Shown: positions 19,201 to 29,675 of the stretch, in pieces
Layout of the letters: each line of letters starts with the position of its first letter
Numbering within the stretch: position 1 is the first letter of the stretch
Assembly (NCBI GenBank): GCA_934149305.1
Contig: CAKPEF010000006.1
Location: 21,379-85,378, forward strand
DNA from: an uncultured Clostridia bacterium
GTDB lineage: Bacteria > Bacillota > Clostridia > TANB77 > UBA1234
DNA: 64,000 bases
Reading direction: 5' to 3'
Translations under genes and position numbers: made by a program
Notes under the pieces: model-generated
The model's database searches: none
What the model saw: only the letters and a program-made list of their open reading frames with translations
What the model was told of the DNA's origin: nothing

Positions 19201-19920
19201 TTAAGAAACATTAAAATAATATCCTATTCCTCTTTTTGTTGCAAGAAGTTCTGGCATACTTGGATTTTGCTCTATTTTTTCTCTTATTCTTCTTATTGTA
19301 ACATCTACTGTTCTAACATCTCCAAAGTATTCATATCCCCATACTTTTTCTAACAATTCTTCTCTTGAAAATACTTGTCCTTTTTGTGTTGCTAAGAATT
19401 TTAGAAGTTCAAATTCTCTAAGTGTAAGTTCTACGTTTTTTCCGCTAATTTTAGCTTCATATTTATAAGTGTCTAATACTAAAGGTCCAAAAACTAATGT
19501 TGAGTTTTTATTTTCTCCATTTTCTGTTGTCATGCCCTTTATAGACATTTCGATTCCTTCCCATTTTCTAAGGTTGGCTTTCACCCTTGCGATAACTTCT
19601 CTTACGCTAAATGGCTTTGTTATATAATCATCTGCACCTAATTCTAAACCTATTACTTTGTCTACTACATCCTCTTTTGCCGTAACCATTATTATAGGTA
19701 TATTTGTTGATTGTCTAATTGTTTTGCAAACCGAAAAGCCATCAGTTTTTGGTAGCATTACATCTAATAAAACTAAATCTGGTTTTTCTTTTTGATACAC
19801 AGAAATAGCCTCTTCTCCATCGTAAGCCACAACTGTATCATAGCCCTCTCTTTTTAGATTGTGATTTAGTATATCCACAATAGCCTTTTCATCATCGACA
19901 ATTAAAATCTTCTTACCCAT
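19201..19920 (-). CDS. walR: WalR-like OmpR-family response regulator
   Basis: 239 residues: receiver (KKILIVDDEKAIVDILNHNL, phospho-Asp in DLVLLDVMLP, Lys in YITKPF) and a winged-helix output domain ending VTIRRIREKIEQNPSMPELLATKRGIGYYF. The output domain is closest to WalR/PhoB. GGAGGG precedes the ATG. It is the first gene of the pair with walK and probably drives cell-wall genes such as the M23 peptidase upstream. Confidence 0.88.
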   Translation of the reverse strand: MGKKILIVDDEKAIVDILNHNLKREGYDTVVAYDGEEAISVYQKEKPDLVLLDVMLPKTDGFSVCKTIRQSTNIPIIMVTAKEDVVDKVIGLELGADDYITKPFSVREVIARVKANLRKWEGIEMSIKGMTTENGENKNSTLVFGPLVLDTYKYEAKISGKNVELTLREFELLKFLATQKGQVFSREELLEKVWGYEYFGDVRTVDVTIRRIREKIEQNPSMPELLATKRGIGYYFNVS

Positions 19921-19963
19921 TATCTTAACACCCTCCTACGGATACAACAATTTTACTTCTTTT

Positions 19964-19992
19964 ATTATCTATTATTCGTTTCAAAATGTCAA
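19964..19992 (-). promoter_or_regulatory. Promoter of walRK
   Basis: On the minus strand TTGACA (19992-19987), 17-bp spacer, GATAAT (19969-19964), about 44 bp before walR. Confidence 0.7.
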
Positions 19993-20030
19993 TGTTAATT
20001 TTTCCCTTTCACTTTTTTAAGTAATAAAAT

Positions 20031-20073
20031 GAAGCCCAAGTTATTAAACACATATTTAATAGCTTAGGCTTTT
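20031..20073. terminator. Terminator after the M23 peptidase gene
   Basis: AAGCCCAAGTTATTAAA pairs with TTTAATAGCTTAGGCTT; a T7 run follows on the plus strand and a weaker T-rich run on the minus strand. Confidence 0.65.
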
Positions 20074-20074
20074 T

Positions 20075-21094
20075 TTACTTATTATATACAAACACTTCTG
20101 GATCAAGTGTTTTTCCTTCGTATCTTACTTCTAGGTGTACATGAGGTCCTGTTGATCTTCCTGTACTTCCAACATATGCGATAACATCACCTTGAGTAAC
20201 TTCATCTCCTACATCTGCCACTAACTTACTGCAATGTGCATAATATGTTTCGTAGCCACCACTATGTTGAACTTTTATTAAATATCCATAGTTTCCACAC
20301 CAAGCAGAATATGTAACTACACCACTTTCTGATGCATGTATCGGTGTGCCAGTTGCAACACCTATATCTAATCCATAATGGTATCCCATCGAACGCCAAC
20401 CATATTTTGATGTTATGATTCCATTTTCAACAGGTTTTTGAAAATCTAAATCTACCAATGAATTCTTTAATGCTTCTAACACTTCTTTTGAAACAGACTT
20501 TGATGATGCAGTTTTTACACGCTTGCTAATTATTTCGTCATTAGCTTTTTGTAACGGTTTCATTATATCTGCAACAGCAACCTCTATATCTGAGACACTC
20601 TCATATTCTTGTAGTATTTTTTCTACTACTTCTGCTTCTGTTTGTTTGGTGAATTTTTTTTGTTGTTCGTTTATATTATTTACCATCGTTTCGGCATCTT
20701 CTTTGCTTTCTACGATACACTTTTCTTCATCGCCAACTTTTACGGCATATACTTTGTAATAAACATCACAACAATCTTTTATGTATGCATAAACTTCTGT
20801 GTCTGTAAGATTTATTTCTTTTTTCACAAGCATAAGTTCATAATCAATTTTAGAATTTAATGTTACATATGCCACATTGTCAGCATCTCCATTTAATACA
20901 AAGTTATTTATGGCTTTTTCCATGCCAACTTTGCTTGCTATATACCCCTTTTCTTCGCCATCTACATACACCTTGTAAACAGGTTTATATGTAACAAACA
21001 TTATTGCTGCGACAGCCGAGATACCTAATAATACAGACATTGTTACCTTTGTTATTACGTTTATTAATATCTTTTTTCTTCCCGATATCCTCAA
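20075..21094 (-). CDS. Membrane-anchored M23 (LytM) cell-wall endopeptidase
   Basis: About 339 residues: one N-terminal membrane anchor (VLLGISAVAAIMFVTY), a long helical/stalk region, and a C-terminal M23 domain with zinc ligands in HYGLDIG and HVHLEVRY and the motif GSTGRSTGPHVH. It should cut peptide cross-links in peptidoglycan outside the cell. The start is not clear: a TTG at 21106 touches the GGAG box directly, so I prefer the TTG at 21094, 12 bp after it. It lies next to walRK, whose regulons include such enzymes. Confidence 0.87.
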   Translation of the reverse strand: MRISGRKKILINVITKVTMSVLLGISAVAAIMFVTYKPVYKVYVDGEEKGYIASKVGMEKAINNFVLNGDADNVAYVTLNSKIDYELMLVKKEINLTDTEVYAYIKDCCDVYYKVYAVKVGDEEKCIVESKEDAETMVNNINEQQKKFTKQTEAEVVEKILQEYESVSDIEVAVADIMKPLQKANDEIISKRVKTASSKSVSKEVLEALKNSLVDLDFQKPVENGIITSKYGWRSMGYHYGLDIGVATGTPIHASESGVVTYSAWCGNYGYLIKVQHSGGYETYYAHCSKLVADVGDEVTQGDVIAYVGSTGRSTGPHVHLEVRYEGKTLDPEVFVYNK

Positions 21095-21344
21095 GAAAGA
21101 CTTCAACTCCTTTTCAATTTAAATGTTATCTTTCGTTTTAACAAACACATTTTACTATATTAAATATTTTAAATCAAATTTTTTGAGGTTCTTATTCTTT
21201 TATTCTTGTTTTTTATTTCATTTTAATATTGATTTTCTTCGCTTTTTGCTCTTTATCGCCTTTTTTCTTTGTTTTTTAATCATATATCATAGCTTTTGTT
21301 AGATATTTAAAGATTTTAATAGTATAGTAGTGATAATTCTCACT

Positions 21345-21827
21345 TTATTTTCTTCCAGCAAATATATCATTATATTTTTTCAAAATTTCATAGTCAGTAT
21401 AGCACATCTCATTTTCTATCATTGCCCCGCCTACCAAAAATACTTCTACATTATCTGCATCTTTTAAATTAACTATATAGTTATTTTCTATGTTTCTTAT
21501 CTCTAACAAATCGCATAATGTATTACCATTTGTTTTAAAGTTTAATAAATAATATTCTTGATCGTCTTTATAATATGCCGCTAATCCTGGATAATCGTTT
21601 AAGTTTTGTAATGGAGCTCCTAATATATTTTCTATGTTTTCATCTTCAAAAATTTTTAGTCCTGTTACAGCATTTTTTACTTCTTCTACTTCATTATATA
21701 TTTTTGCAACTTTTGTTTCTATGATTGTGTCTCTCGCATTATATATTGAAAAACCTGCAATTAGTACCATCATAACTATTGTAATAACCATTTGAATCAT
21801 TGTGATTCCCTTATTATTTTTTTTCAT
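21345..21827 (-). CDS. Pilin-like protein (prepilin signal)
   Basis: About 160 residues. KKNNKGITMIQMVITIVMMVLIAGFSIY is a class III leader plus helix with Gln instead of Glu at +5. The globular part contains a divergent repeat of helix and strand found also in the upstream pilin. ATG 21827 follows GGAGGAAAAT. A 58-bp mobile element copy separates it from the upstream pilin gene, which it once followed by about 20 bp. No assembly genes are adjacent. Confidence 0.75.
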   Translation of the reverse strand: MKKNNKGITMIQMVITIVMMVLIAGFSIYNARDTIIETKVAKIYNEVEEVKNAVTGLKIFEDENIENILGAPLQNLNDYPGLAAYYKDDQEYYLLNFKTNGNTLCDLLEIRNIENNYIVNLKDADNVEVFLVGGAMIENEMCYTDYEILKKYNDIFAGRK

Positions 21828-21841
21828 ATTTTCCTCCACAA

Positions 21842-21915
21842 TAATTATAGGTTGTGTTTACTATATTTTATAAAACTTATATTTTTTATAAATTAGTTTA
21901 CACTGCCTAATTATA
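21842..21915 (-). mobile_element. Short MITE-like element with 8-bp target duplication (copy E)
   Basis: The element is 21850-21907 (58 bp). On the minus strand it starts GGCAGTGTAAACTAATTTAT and ends TAGTAAACACAACC. Both flanks are TAATTATA (21842-21849 and 21908-21915), a perfect duplication. The core hairpin of the longer copies is missing, so this is an internal-deletion form that still kept both ends. Confidence 0.85.
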
Positions 21916-22423
21916 TTTCTCCGTCATCTACTAAAGCTCTTACTTGTTCAAATGTTCTAACACTTCTGTTAGCTATTTTTATTGCTTTTAACAAATCAAC
22001 CCTACCTTCTTCGAAGTTAATTAAATAAGAATGCTTGATAGAGTCTAGTCCATAATTTTTATTAACATTACTATTATCATAATATTCTAAATTATCCATA
22101 CCAAAAATTATATACAAATTATCAAATTCAACTTCATCTACATATATTCCATATATTGATTCGAATTCATCTTTTGACATTACTTCACTTACTTTTGCAT
22201 CGTAATAGTCGCCCGATGTAATTACAAAATCACTATCTAATTCTTTTTTTATATTTACAGCATTTATTGCTTCTCTCATCGAATTGATTTCTCCATATAT
22301 TTCTGCCGCTGTTGCTTGATCTACTGCTTCTTTTCCTGTAAATACAGAAAATGATGTTATTATAAGTATTATTATTATTACAACTACAAGCTCAACCATT
22401 GTAACCCCATTTTGCTTTTTCAT
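21911..22423 (-). CDS. Pilin-like protein with canonical type IV pilin N-terminus
   Basis: 170 residues. KKQNGVTMVELVVVIIIILIITSFSVF has the canonical Gly cleavage site and Glu at +5, the residue needed for pilin assembly. The rest is a small globular domain rich in Asp and Tyr. GGAGGTG lies before the ATG. It starts 22 bp after pcrA, so it is probably co-transcribed with it and with the pilin at 21345. Confidence 0.8.
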   Translation of the reverse strand: MKKQNGVTMVELVVVIIIILIITSFSVFTGKEAVDQATAAEIYGEINSMREAINAVNIKKELDSDFVITSGDYYDAKVSEVMSKDEFESIYGIYVDEVEFDNLYIIFGMDNLEYYDNSNVNKNYGLDSIKHSYLINFEEGRVDLLKAIKIANRSVRTFEQVRALVDDGEI

Positions 22424-22445
22424 GATTCACCTCCAAAACAATATT

Positions 22446-24680
22446 TTATAATATTTCAAGGTTTGCAAATCTTGCCATAAGTCTTTTGTTTCCTGCTTTT
22501 TCAAATGATATGTCTAATTTCAAATCGTCATCTTCTGGTTCGGCATTTGTTATAACGCCTTTTCCGAATTTTTTGTGCATTACTTCTGTTCCAACTTTGT
22601 AACCATCTAGACTCATTGTTGCATTGGCAGTTGCTTTTTGTAGGAAGCTCTCTGCAGTTCTAAAATTAAATGCTTGTTTAGGTGATGCAAATGCTGGAAT
22701 ATTTATTTCTTCTGAATCATCGTAGTCATCTCCGAAACTGAAAGATTTTTTAGGTTTTATTCCTCCATTTATCATATCTTTTGGAATCTCTTCTAAAAAT
22801 CTTGATGGCTTGCTATATGTTGTACTACCAAATATCGTTCTACATTTTGCACATGTTAAGAATAAATGCTCTTTAGCTCTTGTTATACCAACATAGCAAA
22901 GTCTTCTTTCTTCTTCTAAACCATCTACTTCATCTATTGAACGATAGCTTGGAAATAAACCATCTTCCATTCCAACTAAGAATACTACTGGAAACTCTAG
23001 CCCTTTTGCTGTATGAAGTGTCATAAGTAGCATTTGATCTTGTTCTTCATCAACATTATCTAAATCAGTAACTAGTGCAAGGTTTTCTAAAAATTCTGGT
23101 AATCCATTTTCAGCATATTGCTCTTCGAATTCGATTGCAACATTTATGAACTGTCCTAAGTTTTCTATTCTGCCTTCTGCTTCTTCTGTTTTTTCATCTT
23201 CTAATGCCTTTATATATCCACTACCTTCTAGTATGGTGCTCGTTAATTTTTCAACACTTGATGTATCTTCTCTCATTTTTAATATAAAGTTTGCGAATTC
23301 TTTAAATGCTGCGTTTGCTCTTGTTGTTACATATTTATCTGCATCTTTTATTATATCAAACATTGATTTTCCAGTTTGTCTAGCAGCTTGTTCTACCGCA
23401 TCTAAACTTGTTTTACCGATTCCTCTTTTAGGTTCATTTATTATTCTTTTTAAGCTAACATCATCGTTTGTATTTTGTACCAATCTTAAGTATGCGATAA
23501 TATCTTTTATTTCTTTTCTTTCATAGAATTTTTGACCACCAACAACTTTATATGGTATACCCTCTCTCATAAGCACATCTTCAAATGCTCTTGATTGGGC
23601 ATTTGTACGATATAAAATTGCAAAGTCAGAATATTTATAATATTCATTTATTTTAAGCGTATTTATTTGTGAAACAACATAGTTTGCCTCATCATATTCA
23701 TCATTGCCTTGATAAACAGTTGGCTTTGTTCCCTCATCGTTTTCTGTCCATAATTTTTTCTTAACATTGCCTGTATTATTTTTTATAACTTCATTTGCTA
23801 TTCCTAATATATTTTTTGTAGAACGATAATTTTGCTCTAGCTTTATAACTTTTGTGTTTGGATATACCTTTTCAAAGTTTAGTATATTTCGTATATCTGC
23901 GCCTCTAAATTTATATATACTTTGTTGGTCATCTCCTACTACAAATACATTTTGATATTTGCTTGCAAGAAGCGATATAAGCATATCTTGAGCCTTGTTT
24001 GTATCTTGATACTCATCTACTAATATGTATTTGAATTTTTCTCTATAATAATCTAAAACATCGGAATTTTTGTTGAATACTTCAATCGTGTTGTTGATTA
24101 TATCATCAAAATCTACTGCGTTATTTTTCTTAAGTTTCTTTTGATATAAATCATATACACTTGCTACCTTGCTAAGTCTATAATCTGATGCATACAAGTT
24201 TGCATATCTTTCAGGATCCATCATATCGTTTTTAGCCTTACTTATCTCTGATAGCAAATATTTATCATTATATAATTTTTCATCTAGATTTAATTCTTTT
24301 ATACACTCTTTTACTACAACCTTTGTATCAGCTGTATCGAAGATTATAAAATCTTTTCCATATCCTATTTTTTCAATTTCTCTTCTTAATATTCTAACAC
24401 ACATAGAGTGGAATGTTCCAACCCACATGTCTTTTGCCATATCTCCAACTATTTTTTCTATTCTTTCTTTCATTTCTTTCGCTGCTTTGTTTGTGAATGT
24501 AATAGCTATTATGTTCCAAGGTTTTACATTACATTCTGCAATCAAATACGCAATTCTATGTGTAAGCACTCTTGTTTTTCCACTGCCCGCACCTGCTATA
24601 ACCAAAAGAGGTCCATCAACATGAGTAACAGCTTCAAATTGCTCTTTATTTAATCCTTTTAAAATTTCGTCTGTATTCAT
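22446..24680 (-). CDS. pcrA: ATP-dependent DNA helicase PcrA/UvrD
   Basis: About 744 residues with the SF1A motifs GAGSGKTRVLTHRIAYL, AITFTNKAAKEM, LVDEYQDTNKAQ, VVGDDQQSIYKFRGA, LEQNYRSTKNIL, TLHTAKGLEFPVVF and YVGITRAKEHLFL. The C-terminal tail (GTEVMHKKFGKGVIT) is the PcrA Tudor-like domain that binds RNA polymerase. It unwinds DNA 3'-5' in repair and replication. ATG 24680 with AAAGGTG upstream is preferred to 24695. Confidence 0.96.
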   Translation of the reverse strand: MNTDEILKGLNKEQFEAVTHVDGPLLVIAGAGSGKTRVLTHRIAYLIAECNVKPWNIIAITFTNKAAKEMKERIEKIVGDMAKDMWVGTFHSMCVRILRREIEKIGYGKDFIIFDTADTKVVVKECIKELNLDEKLYNDKYLLSEISKAKNDMMDPERYANLYASDYRLSKVASVYDLYQKKLKKNNAVDFDDIINNTIEVFNKNSDVLDYYREKFKYILVDEYQDTNKAQDMLISLLASKYQNVFVVGDDQQSIYKFRGADIRNILNFEKVYPNTKVIKLEQNYRSTKNILGIANEVIKNNTGNVKKKLWTENDEGTKPTVYQGNDEYDEANYVVSQINTLKINEYYKYSDFAILYRTNAQSRAFEDVLMREGIPYKVVGGQKFYERKEIKDIIAYLRLVQNTNDDVSLKRIINEPKRGIGKTSLDAVEQAARQTGKSMFDIIKDADKYVTTRANAAFKEFANFILKMREDTSSVEKLTSTILEGSGYIKALEDEKTEEAEGRIENLGQFINVAIEFEEQYAENGLPEFLENLALVTDLDNVDEEQDQMLLMTLHTAKGLEFPVVFLVGMEDGLFPSYRSIDEVDGLEEERRLCYVGITRAKEHLFLTCAKCRTIFGSTTYSKPSRFLEEIPKDMINGGIKPKKSFSFGDDYDDSEEINIPAFASPKQAFNFRTAESFLQKATANATMSLDGYKVGTEVMHKKFGKGVITNAEPEDDDLKLDISFEKAGNKRLMARFANLEIL

Positions 24681-24848
24681 AATTTCACCTTTCATATAAA
24701 AATCTAAAATTATTCTATCATAATAATGTAGTAATAGCTAGAAAAATGTAGTAACAATTTTTTCTTTTTGTTCTTACAAATATATATTTTTTTGGTAACA
24801 TGTGTTAAAATAGTTTGTGTTATATATTTACATATTGGAGGGTTTATT

Positions 24849-25982
24849 ATGAAAAAATTTTGTATTTTACTTGCAGTTATTTTGTGCTTATGTTCATCTG
24901 CAGTTTTTGCAACTAATCTTTTAGATTTAGCACCTCTTGATGCATATCCACAAGATTATGAACACGACATTGATGATTTAGACAATTTTGATATATCGGT
25001 TGCACCAACTGGCGAAAACATTATACAAGCTGGTGACGACTTAAATGTTTCCGGAAAAGCAAATGATTTGATTATTTTGGCTGGTAACAATATTAACTCA
25101 AATGCCAACGGACTTTATTCTTTTATTGCCGGAAATACCATCAATATTTCAAATGCAACAGACAAAGATATTTTTGTTGCAGGTAAAGATGTTTCAGTCA
25201 ATGGCTCTGTTGGTCGTGATGCATACTTGGTTGGTTCTAATGTTTCAGTAAATAGTAAAATTGGAAGAAACATTTATGTTTTCGCTTCAAATTTCACTAT
25301 TGGAGGCAGTGCCATAATAGATGGTGATATTAACATTTCTGCTGGCAACATTTCAATTGCTGATGGAGCAATAATAAACGGTACTGTTACATATCCATCA
25401 TCTGCTGTTGCAAATATTCCATCTTCTATAAAGACAAATGTTATTAAAGATATAGATGACGGCACTGAACATGAAAAAAATACACCATCTTTTGTTTCAA
25501 CAATAAAAAATATAGTATTTTGGACTATTTCCAACTTTATATTATTTGCACTAACATTACTTATAGCACCAGGATTATTTAAAAAAGTTTCTAATGTTAA
25601 CAGAGTAAATAGTGCTGGGACATACTTTAAATCTTTAGGATTTGGACTTTTATTACTAATAGCCGTACCATTTATAGCAATTCTTTTAATGCTTACTTTA
25701 ATTGGTATGCCATTTAGTTTTATATCGCTATTTTTATATATCGCAACGCTTATTTATTCAACAGTATTTGTCGGATACTTAGTAGGTGATACAATATTTA
25801 AAGATAACATGAACAATTATTTAAAAGGTCTTTTAGGAATTCTTATTATTGAAATTTTAAAAGCTATTCCTTTCATTGGTGGCCTTGTATCATTTGCAAC
25901 TATACTAATCGCACTAGGACTTTTAATTGTTGCAATATTTAGAAAAAATGTAGAACATAAAGAAGTTAAAGTAGAAGAATAA
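24849..25982 (+). CDS. Exported bactofilin-like repeat protein with membrane C-terminus
   Basis: About 377 residues: signal peptide (KKFCILLAVILCLCSSAVFA), then a beta-solenoid-like repeat region at about 60-185 (ENIIQAGDDLNVSGKANDL, DIFVAGKDVSVNGSVGRDAYLVGSNVSVNSKIGRN) and four or five membrane segments at the end. The repeats resemble polymer-forming bactofilins, but here they should face outside. A role as a surface scaffold is inference. ATG 24849 follows TTGGAGGG. It is monocistronic and ends at a strong terminator. Confidence 0.75.
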   Translation: MKKFCILLAVILCLCSSAVFATNLLDLAPLDAYPQDYEHDIDDLDNFDISVAPTGENIIQAGDDLNVSGKANDLIILAGNNINSNANGLYSFIAGNTINISNATDKDIFVAGKDVSVNGSVGRDAYLVGSNVSVNSKIGRNIYVFASNFTIGGSAIIDGDINISAGNISIADGAIINGTVTYPSSAVANIPSSIKTNVIKDIDDGTEHEKNTPSFVSTIKNIVFWTISNFILFALTLLIAPGLFKKVSNVNRVNSAGTYFKSLGFGLLLLIAVPFIAILLMLTLIGMPFSFISLFLYIATLIYSTVFVGYLVGDTIFKDNMNNYLKGLLGILIIEILKAIPFIGGLVSFATILIALGLLIVAIFRKNVEHKEVKVEE

Positions 25983-25999
25983 TACGAATGATTATTAAA

Positions 26000-26041
26000 A
26001 AAGCCTTCAAGCCGTCTATCTAAACAGCTTGCAGGCTTTTT
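26000..26041. terminator. Bidirectional terminator
   Basis: AAGCCTTCAAGC (26001-26012) pairs with GCTTGCAGGCTT (26027-26038) with T-runs on both strands; serves the bactofilin-like gene and the convergent GH94 gene. Confidence 0.9.
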
Positions 26042-26044
26042 GTT

Positions 26045-28311
26045 TTACATTATTAAATCTATTGAATGTTCTTCTCCATCATCAATAAGCTTTATTTCAT
26101 TTGTCCCTGATAAATTATTATCATCATATATTGTTTTTATTCCAGTACTTTTGTGGTCCGAATTATATACATTTATATTGTACTGACTACTTTTGTATTT
26201 ATATGAAATGCTAAACGATTCCCACTCTGCCGGAATGCATGGATTTATATATAATCTATCGCCCTCTTTTTTTATGCCGAGTATACTCTCAAATCCTGCC
26301 ATAAAAAGCCATGAACTCGAACCTGTATACCAAGACCATCCTCCTCTACCAATCATATTAGGAGCCGAATATACATCGGCAACAACGACATATGGTTCAA
26401 CTTTATATTTTATTGCATCTTCTTTTGTCCTTGCATGTTCTATTGGATTTAAAAATCTAAAATACTCGCCTGCTCTTTCTCCGTCTCTAATCTTAGCATT
26501 TGCGATTACGCTCCATATGGCACCATGAGTATATTGTCCTCCATTTTCTCTAACTCCTGGAATGTATGATTTTATATACCCGGGTTCTAAGTTAGTTTTA
26601 TAAAAAGGTGGTGTCAAAAGTTTTATTATCATATTTTCTCTATCAACAAGATAATTCTCCAAACTTTCCATTGCAGTTTGTACCTTTTCAGTATCGCCAG
26701 CTCCTGATATTGCCGACCAACTTTGTGATATTGAATCTATTTTGCATTCTTCGTTTTCGTGAGAGCCAAGAGGCAAACCATCTGCAAAATATGCTCTTTT
26801 GTACCATCTGCCATCCCAGGCTTTTTGATTTAGATTCATTCTTAACTCTTCTTGTATTTTTAAATACTTTTCTAAATCTTTATCTCCGTTTTATCTCACA
26901 TAATTTACAAAATTTCTTCAAGACATCATATAGAAAAAATCCGTAGCCATATGCTTTCTCCCTTTACATTATTCATGCCATCATTCCAGTCTCCTCCACT
27001 CATTCTAGGAAGTCCATGTTCACCAAAAGAAAGACTTCTTTCTATTGCTCTTTTTGCATGCATATATAAAGACTCTTCTTTTTCTTCTATTTCGACATTA
27101 TCATATCGCTCGTTCTCATTTTCTGAAAGAGAGGTCATCTTTACATATGGAACATTTTCATCTAGTATTTCGTAATCTTTTTCTTTTGCAATGTATTCAT
27201 ACAAAACATATGGGAGCCAAAGTAAATCATCAGTATATCTCGTTCTTATTCCGTTGTCTTTTTCAGGATGCCACCAGTGAAGAACATCACCCTCTATGAA
27301 TTGATGCTTCGCATGATATATAATCTGCTTCTTTGTCATTTCAGGATTGTAATATAACAAGATTAAAGAATCTTGCAATTGATCTCTAAAACCGAAAGCC
27401 CCACTAGCCTGATAGAACGAAGTTCTTGCCCAAAGTCTAGATGTTACAGTTTGATATAACAGCCAGCCGTTCATCATAATATTCATTGATTCTACTGGCG
27501 TTCTCACTTTAACTCTAGAAACAAAGTCCTTCCAAAAATTTTTTACTTCTTCTAATTTTTCTTTTGGATTTTGAGTAATTTCATAACTTGTTAAATTTTC
27601 ACTCGTACCAATTTCTATAACAAAAGATTTTTCTTCAAACGCACCAAGCATAATATTTATTGAAATTTGAGCAGTTTTGTCTAACACCTCTATATCGCTA
27701 ATAACCTCATTTGATGATACATACATCGTTTCATTTGCATAATTTTCTCTATAATAATTATTTATAGTTATACCATTTTCTTTTTTAGAAATAACTAAAT
27801 GTTTTTTAGTATATTCTCTACTAACCCCAAGTACTGGTTCTATCTTGTATCTTATATTTAGCTCTTTTTGAGCATCAGTTTTATTCTTTAGTGTTATGTT
27901 ATATACCTTTTTACATTTATCTCGCGGAACAAATATATTTATATTAGAGTCTATCTCGGCACCTTCTTTAAAAAATCTAGCATATCCAAAGCCGTACTCT
28001 ACTGTGAAGTTTTCAAGTGAATCATATGGAAGTAAGTTGTAGCTTTTCTCTTCACAATCATATTGCAAGACTTCAGACGGTTTATCTGTTATAGGGTCAT
28101 TTGACCAACTTGTAAGCTTATTATCCCTACTATTATGACTCCATACATATCCGCCACCATTTGCTGTAACTAATGTCCCAAATTTTTCATTTGCCATAAT
28201 ATGACTCCATGGTGCTGGTGTATACTTCTCACTTGTACAAATTATATATTCATTTCCATCTTTAGAAAAACCACCAAAACCATTGTAATATAAAAGCTCT
28301 TTTGTATTCAT
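26045..28311 (-). CDS. GH94 glycoside phosphorylase module of a cyclic-glucan-synthase-like protein, two CGG +1 shifts
   Basis: From ATG 28311 the frame gives the GH94 N-domain and catalytic part: YYNGFGGFSKDGNEYIIC, TPAPWSHIMANEKFGTLV, the catalytic Asp motif GGDWNDGMN, then GESIWL. It meets CGG (C at 26943) and would stop 5 codons later; +1 gives GFFLYDVLKKFCKLCEIK. It meets CGG again (C at 26888), and +1 gives GDKDLEKYLKIQEELRMNLN, AWDGRWYKRAYFADG and the C-terminal domain. The sum of about 755 residues is a complete C-terminal phosphorylase like that of NdvB/Cgs. It acts by phosphorolysis of beta-glucosides. Its ribosome site is buried in a strong hairpin (28313-28362). The rest of the ancestral protein is probably 29719-35050. 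Confidence 0.82.
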
Positions 28312-28312
28312 A

Positions 28313-28362
28313 AAAACCTCCGAGATAAAATACTTATATTACATATTTTATCCAGAGGTTTT
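28313..28362 (-). promoter_or_regulatory. Hairpin that buries the ribosome site of the GH94 gene
   Basis: On the minus strand AAAACCTC-TG-GATAAAATA, an 11-nt loop, then TATTTTATC-TC-GGAGGTTTT ends just before ATG 28311. The two arms pair over 17 bp and include the GGAGG Shine-Dalgarno box. This would block translation unless the hairpin is opened. Confidence 0.6.
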
Positions 28363-28616
28363 GTTTATCATACAATGTTTTTGTATAAGATTATGTTAAA
28401 AAGCATCAGGTTCTTACAATATTTATTGTCCATTTACATCTTTTTGTTTTCATCCACCAGCCCATAAAAAGTCCGCTTTTAACCGGATTTTTCACCTTGA
28501 AAACCGGACTATCTCTTAAATTTATACTTAAGAATTTTTATCATACAATAAATAAGTTTCATATTTTTGTTTTTTAATATATAATGTTTTTAATATCTTT
28601 TTAAAGGAGTTTTGAT
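28363..28616. other. Intergenic region between divergent GH94 and ispG genes
   Basis: No ORF seen. It holds an imperfect inverted repeat AGTCCGCTTTT / AAAACCGGACT (about 28468-28507) of unknown role and AT-rich sequence that must contain the ispG promoter; AAAGGAG lies 7 bp before ispG. Confidence 0.4.
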
Positions 28617-29672
28617 ATGAATAATAGAAATTGCACTAGAAAAATTATGGTAGGAGATGTTCAAATTGGTGGAGATAATCATGTTTCGATTCAATCTATG
28701 ACAAACACAAAGACAAAAGATGTTGAGTCTACTGTAAATCAAATATTAGAATTAGAAAAAGAAGGTTGCGAAATAATTCGTGTTGCTTGTTTAGATTTAG
28801 CTGATGCAAAAGCAATTAAATCTATTAAAGAAAAAATACACATTCCAATTGTAGCTGATATTCATTTTGATTACAAAATTGCTCTTGAAGCAATCTCTGC
28901 AGGTGTTGATAAGATTAGACTTAACCCTGGCAATATCGGATCAAAAGAAAATATAAAGCTAGTTGTTGATGCTTGCAAAGATAAAAATATTCCAATCAGA
29001 ATTGGTGTTAATTCTGGTTCTTTAGAAAAAGATTTGCTAGAAAAATACGGTGGTGTGACAGCTGAAGCAATTGTAGAGAGCGCAAAAAGACATGTTGATA
29101 TTTTAGAAGAATTTGATTTTCATGACATTTGTATTTCACTTAAAGCTTCTGATTTAGATTTGTGTATAAAAACATACGAGATGGCAGCTGAAATATTTGA
29201 TTATCCTTTGCACTTAGGTGTAACAGAAGCTGGCACGCTTTTTAGCGGAACTATTAAATCTAGTATAGGACTTGGAGTTATGCTTAGAGAAGGAATTGGA
29301 AATACAATTAGAGTATCTTTATCAGATGACCCTATCCAAGAAGTTCGTGCTGCTAAAGAGATTTTGAAAGATTGTAATCTATACAATAATTCTATCAAAT
29401 TCACATCTTGTCCAACTTGCGGAAGAACATGCGTGGATTTAATTCCTATTGCAAAAGAAATCGAAAGTTTTTGCAATACATTAAATAGCAATATTAAAGT
29501 TGCTGTTATGGGCTGTGCTGTAAATGGTCCAGGCGAAGCAAGAGAAGCTGACATTGGAATTGCTGGCGGAAATAACGAATGGCTCCTTTTTAAAAAAGGC
29601 AAAATTATTAGAAAAATACCACACGAAAATATAATAAATGAATTTGAAAAAGAAATACTTTCTATTATTTAA
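28617..29672 (+). CDS. ispG: 4-hydroxy-3-methylbut-2-en-1-yl diphosphate synthase
   Basis: 351 residues. Start [27 protein letters not shown] and TIM-barrel motifs [23 protein letters not shown] and [10 protein letters not shown] are typical. The [4Fe-4S] cysteines are in SCPTCGRTC and [12 protein letters not shown]. It reduces MEcPP to HMBPP in the MEP isoprenoid pathway, probably using ferredoxin. In many Firmicutes ispG sits with dxr and rseP; here it is alone, on the opposite strand, between two parts of a glucan-synthase-like system. Confidence 0.97.
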   Translation: MNNRNCTRKIMVGDVQIGGDNHVSIQSMTNTKTKDVESTVNQILELEKEGCEIIRVACLDLADAKAIKSIKEKIHIPIVADIHFDYKIALEAISAGVDKIRLNPGNIGSKENIKLVVDACKDKNIPIRIGVNSGSLEKDLLEKYGGVTAEAIVESAKRHVDILEEFDFHDICISLKASDLDLCIKTYEMAAEIFDYPLHLGVTEAGTLFSGTIKSSIGLGVMLREGIGNTIRVSLSDDPIQEVRAAKEILKDCNLYNNSIKFTSCPTCGRTCVDLIPIAKEIESFCNTLNSNIKVAVMGCAVNGPGEAREADIGIAGGNNEWLLFKKGKIIRKIPHENIINEFEKEILSII

Positions 29673-29675
29673 ACA

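Noticed and set aside
28313..28362. Simple plus-strand terminator
   Set aside because: No plus-strand gene ends upstream; both adjacent genes start here. The overlap with GGAGG fits translational control better.
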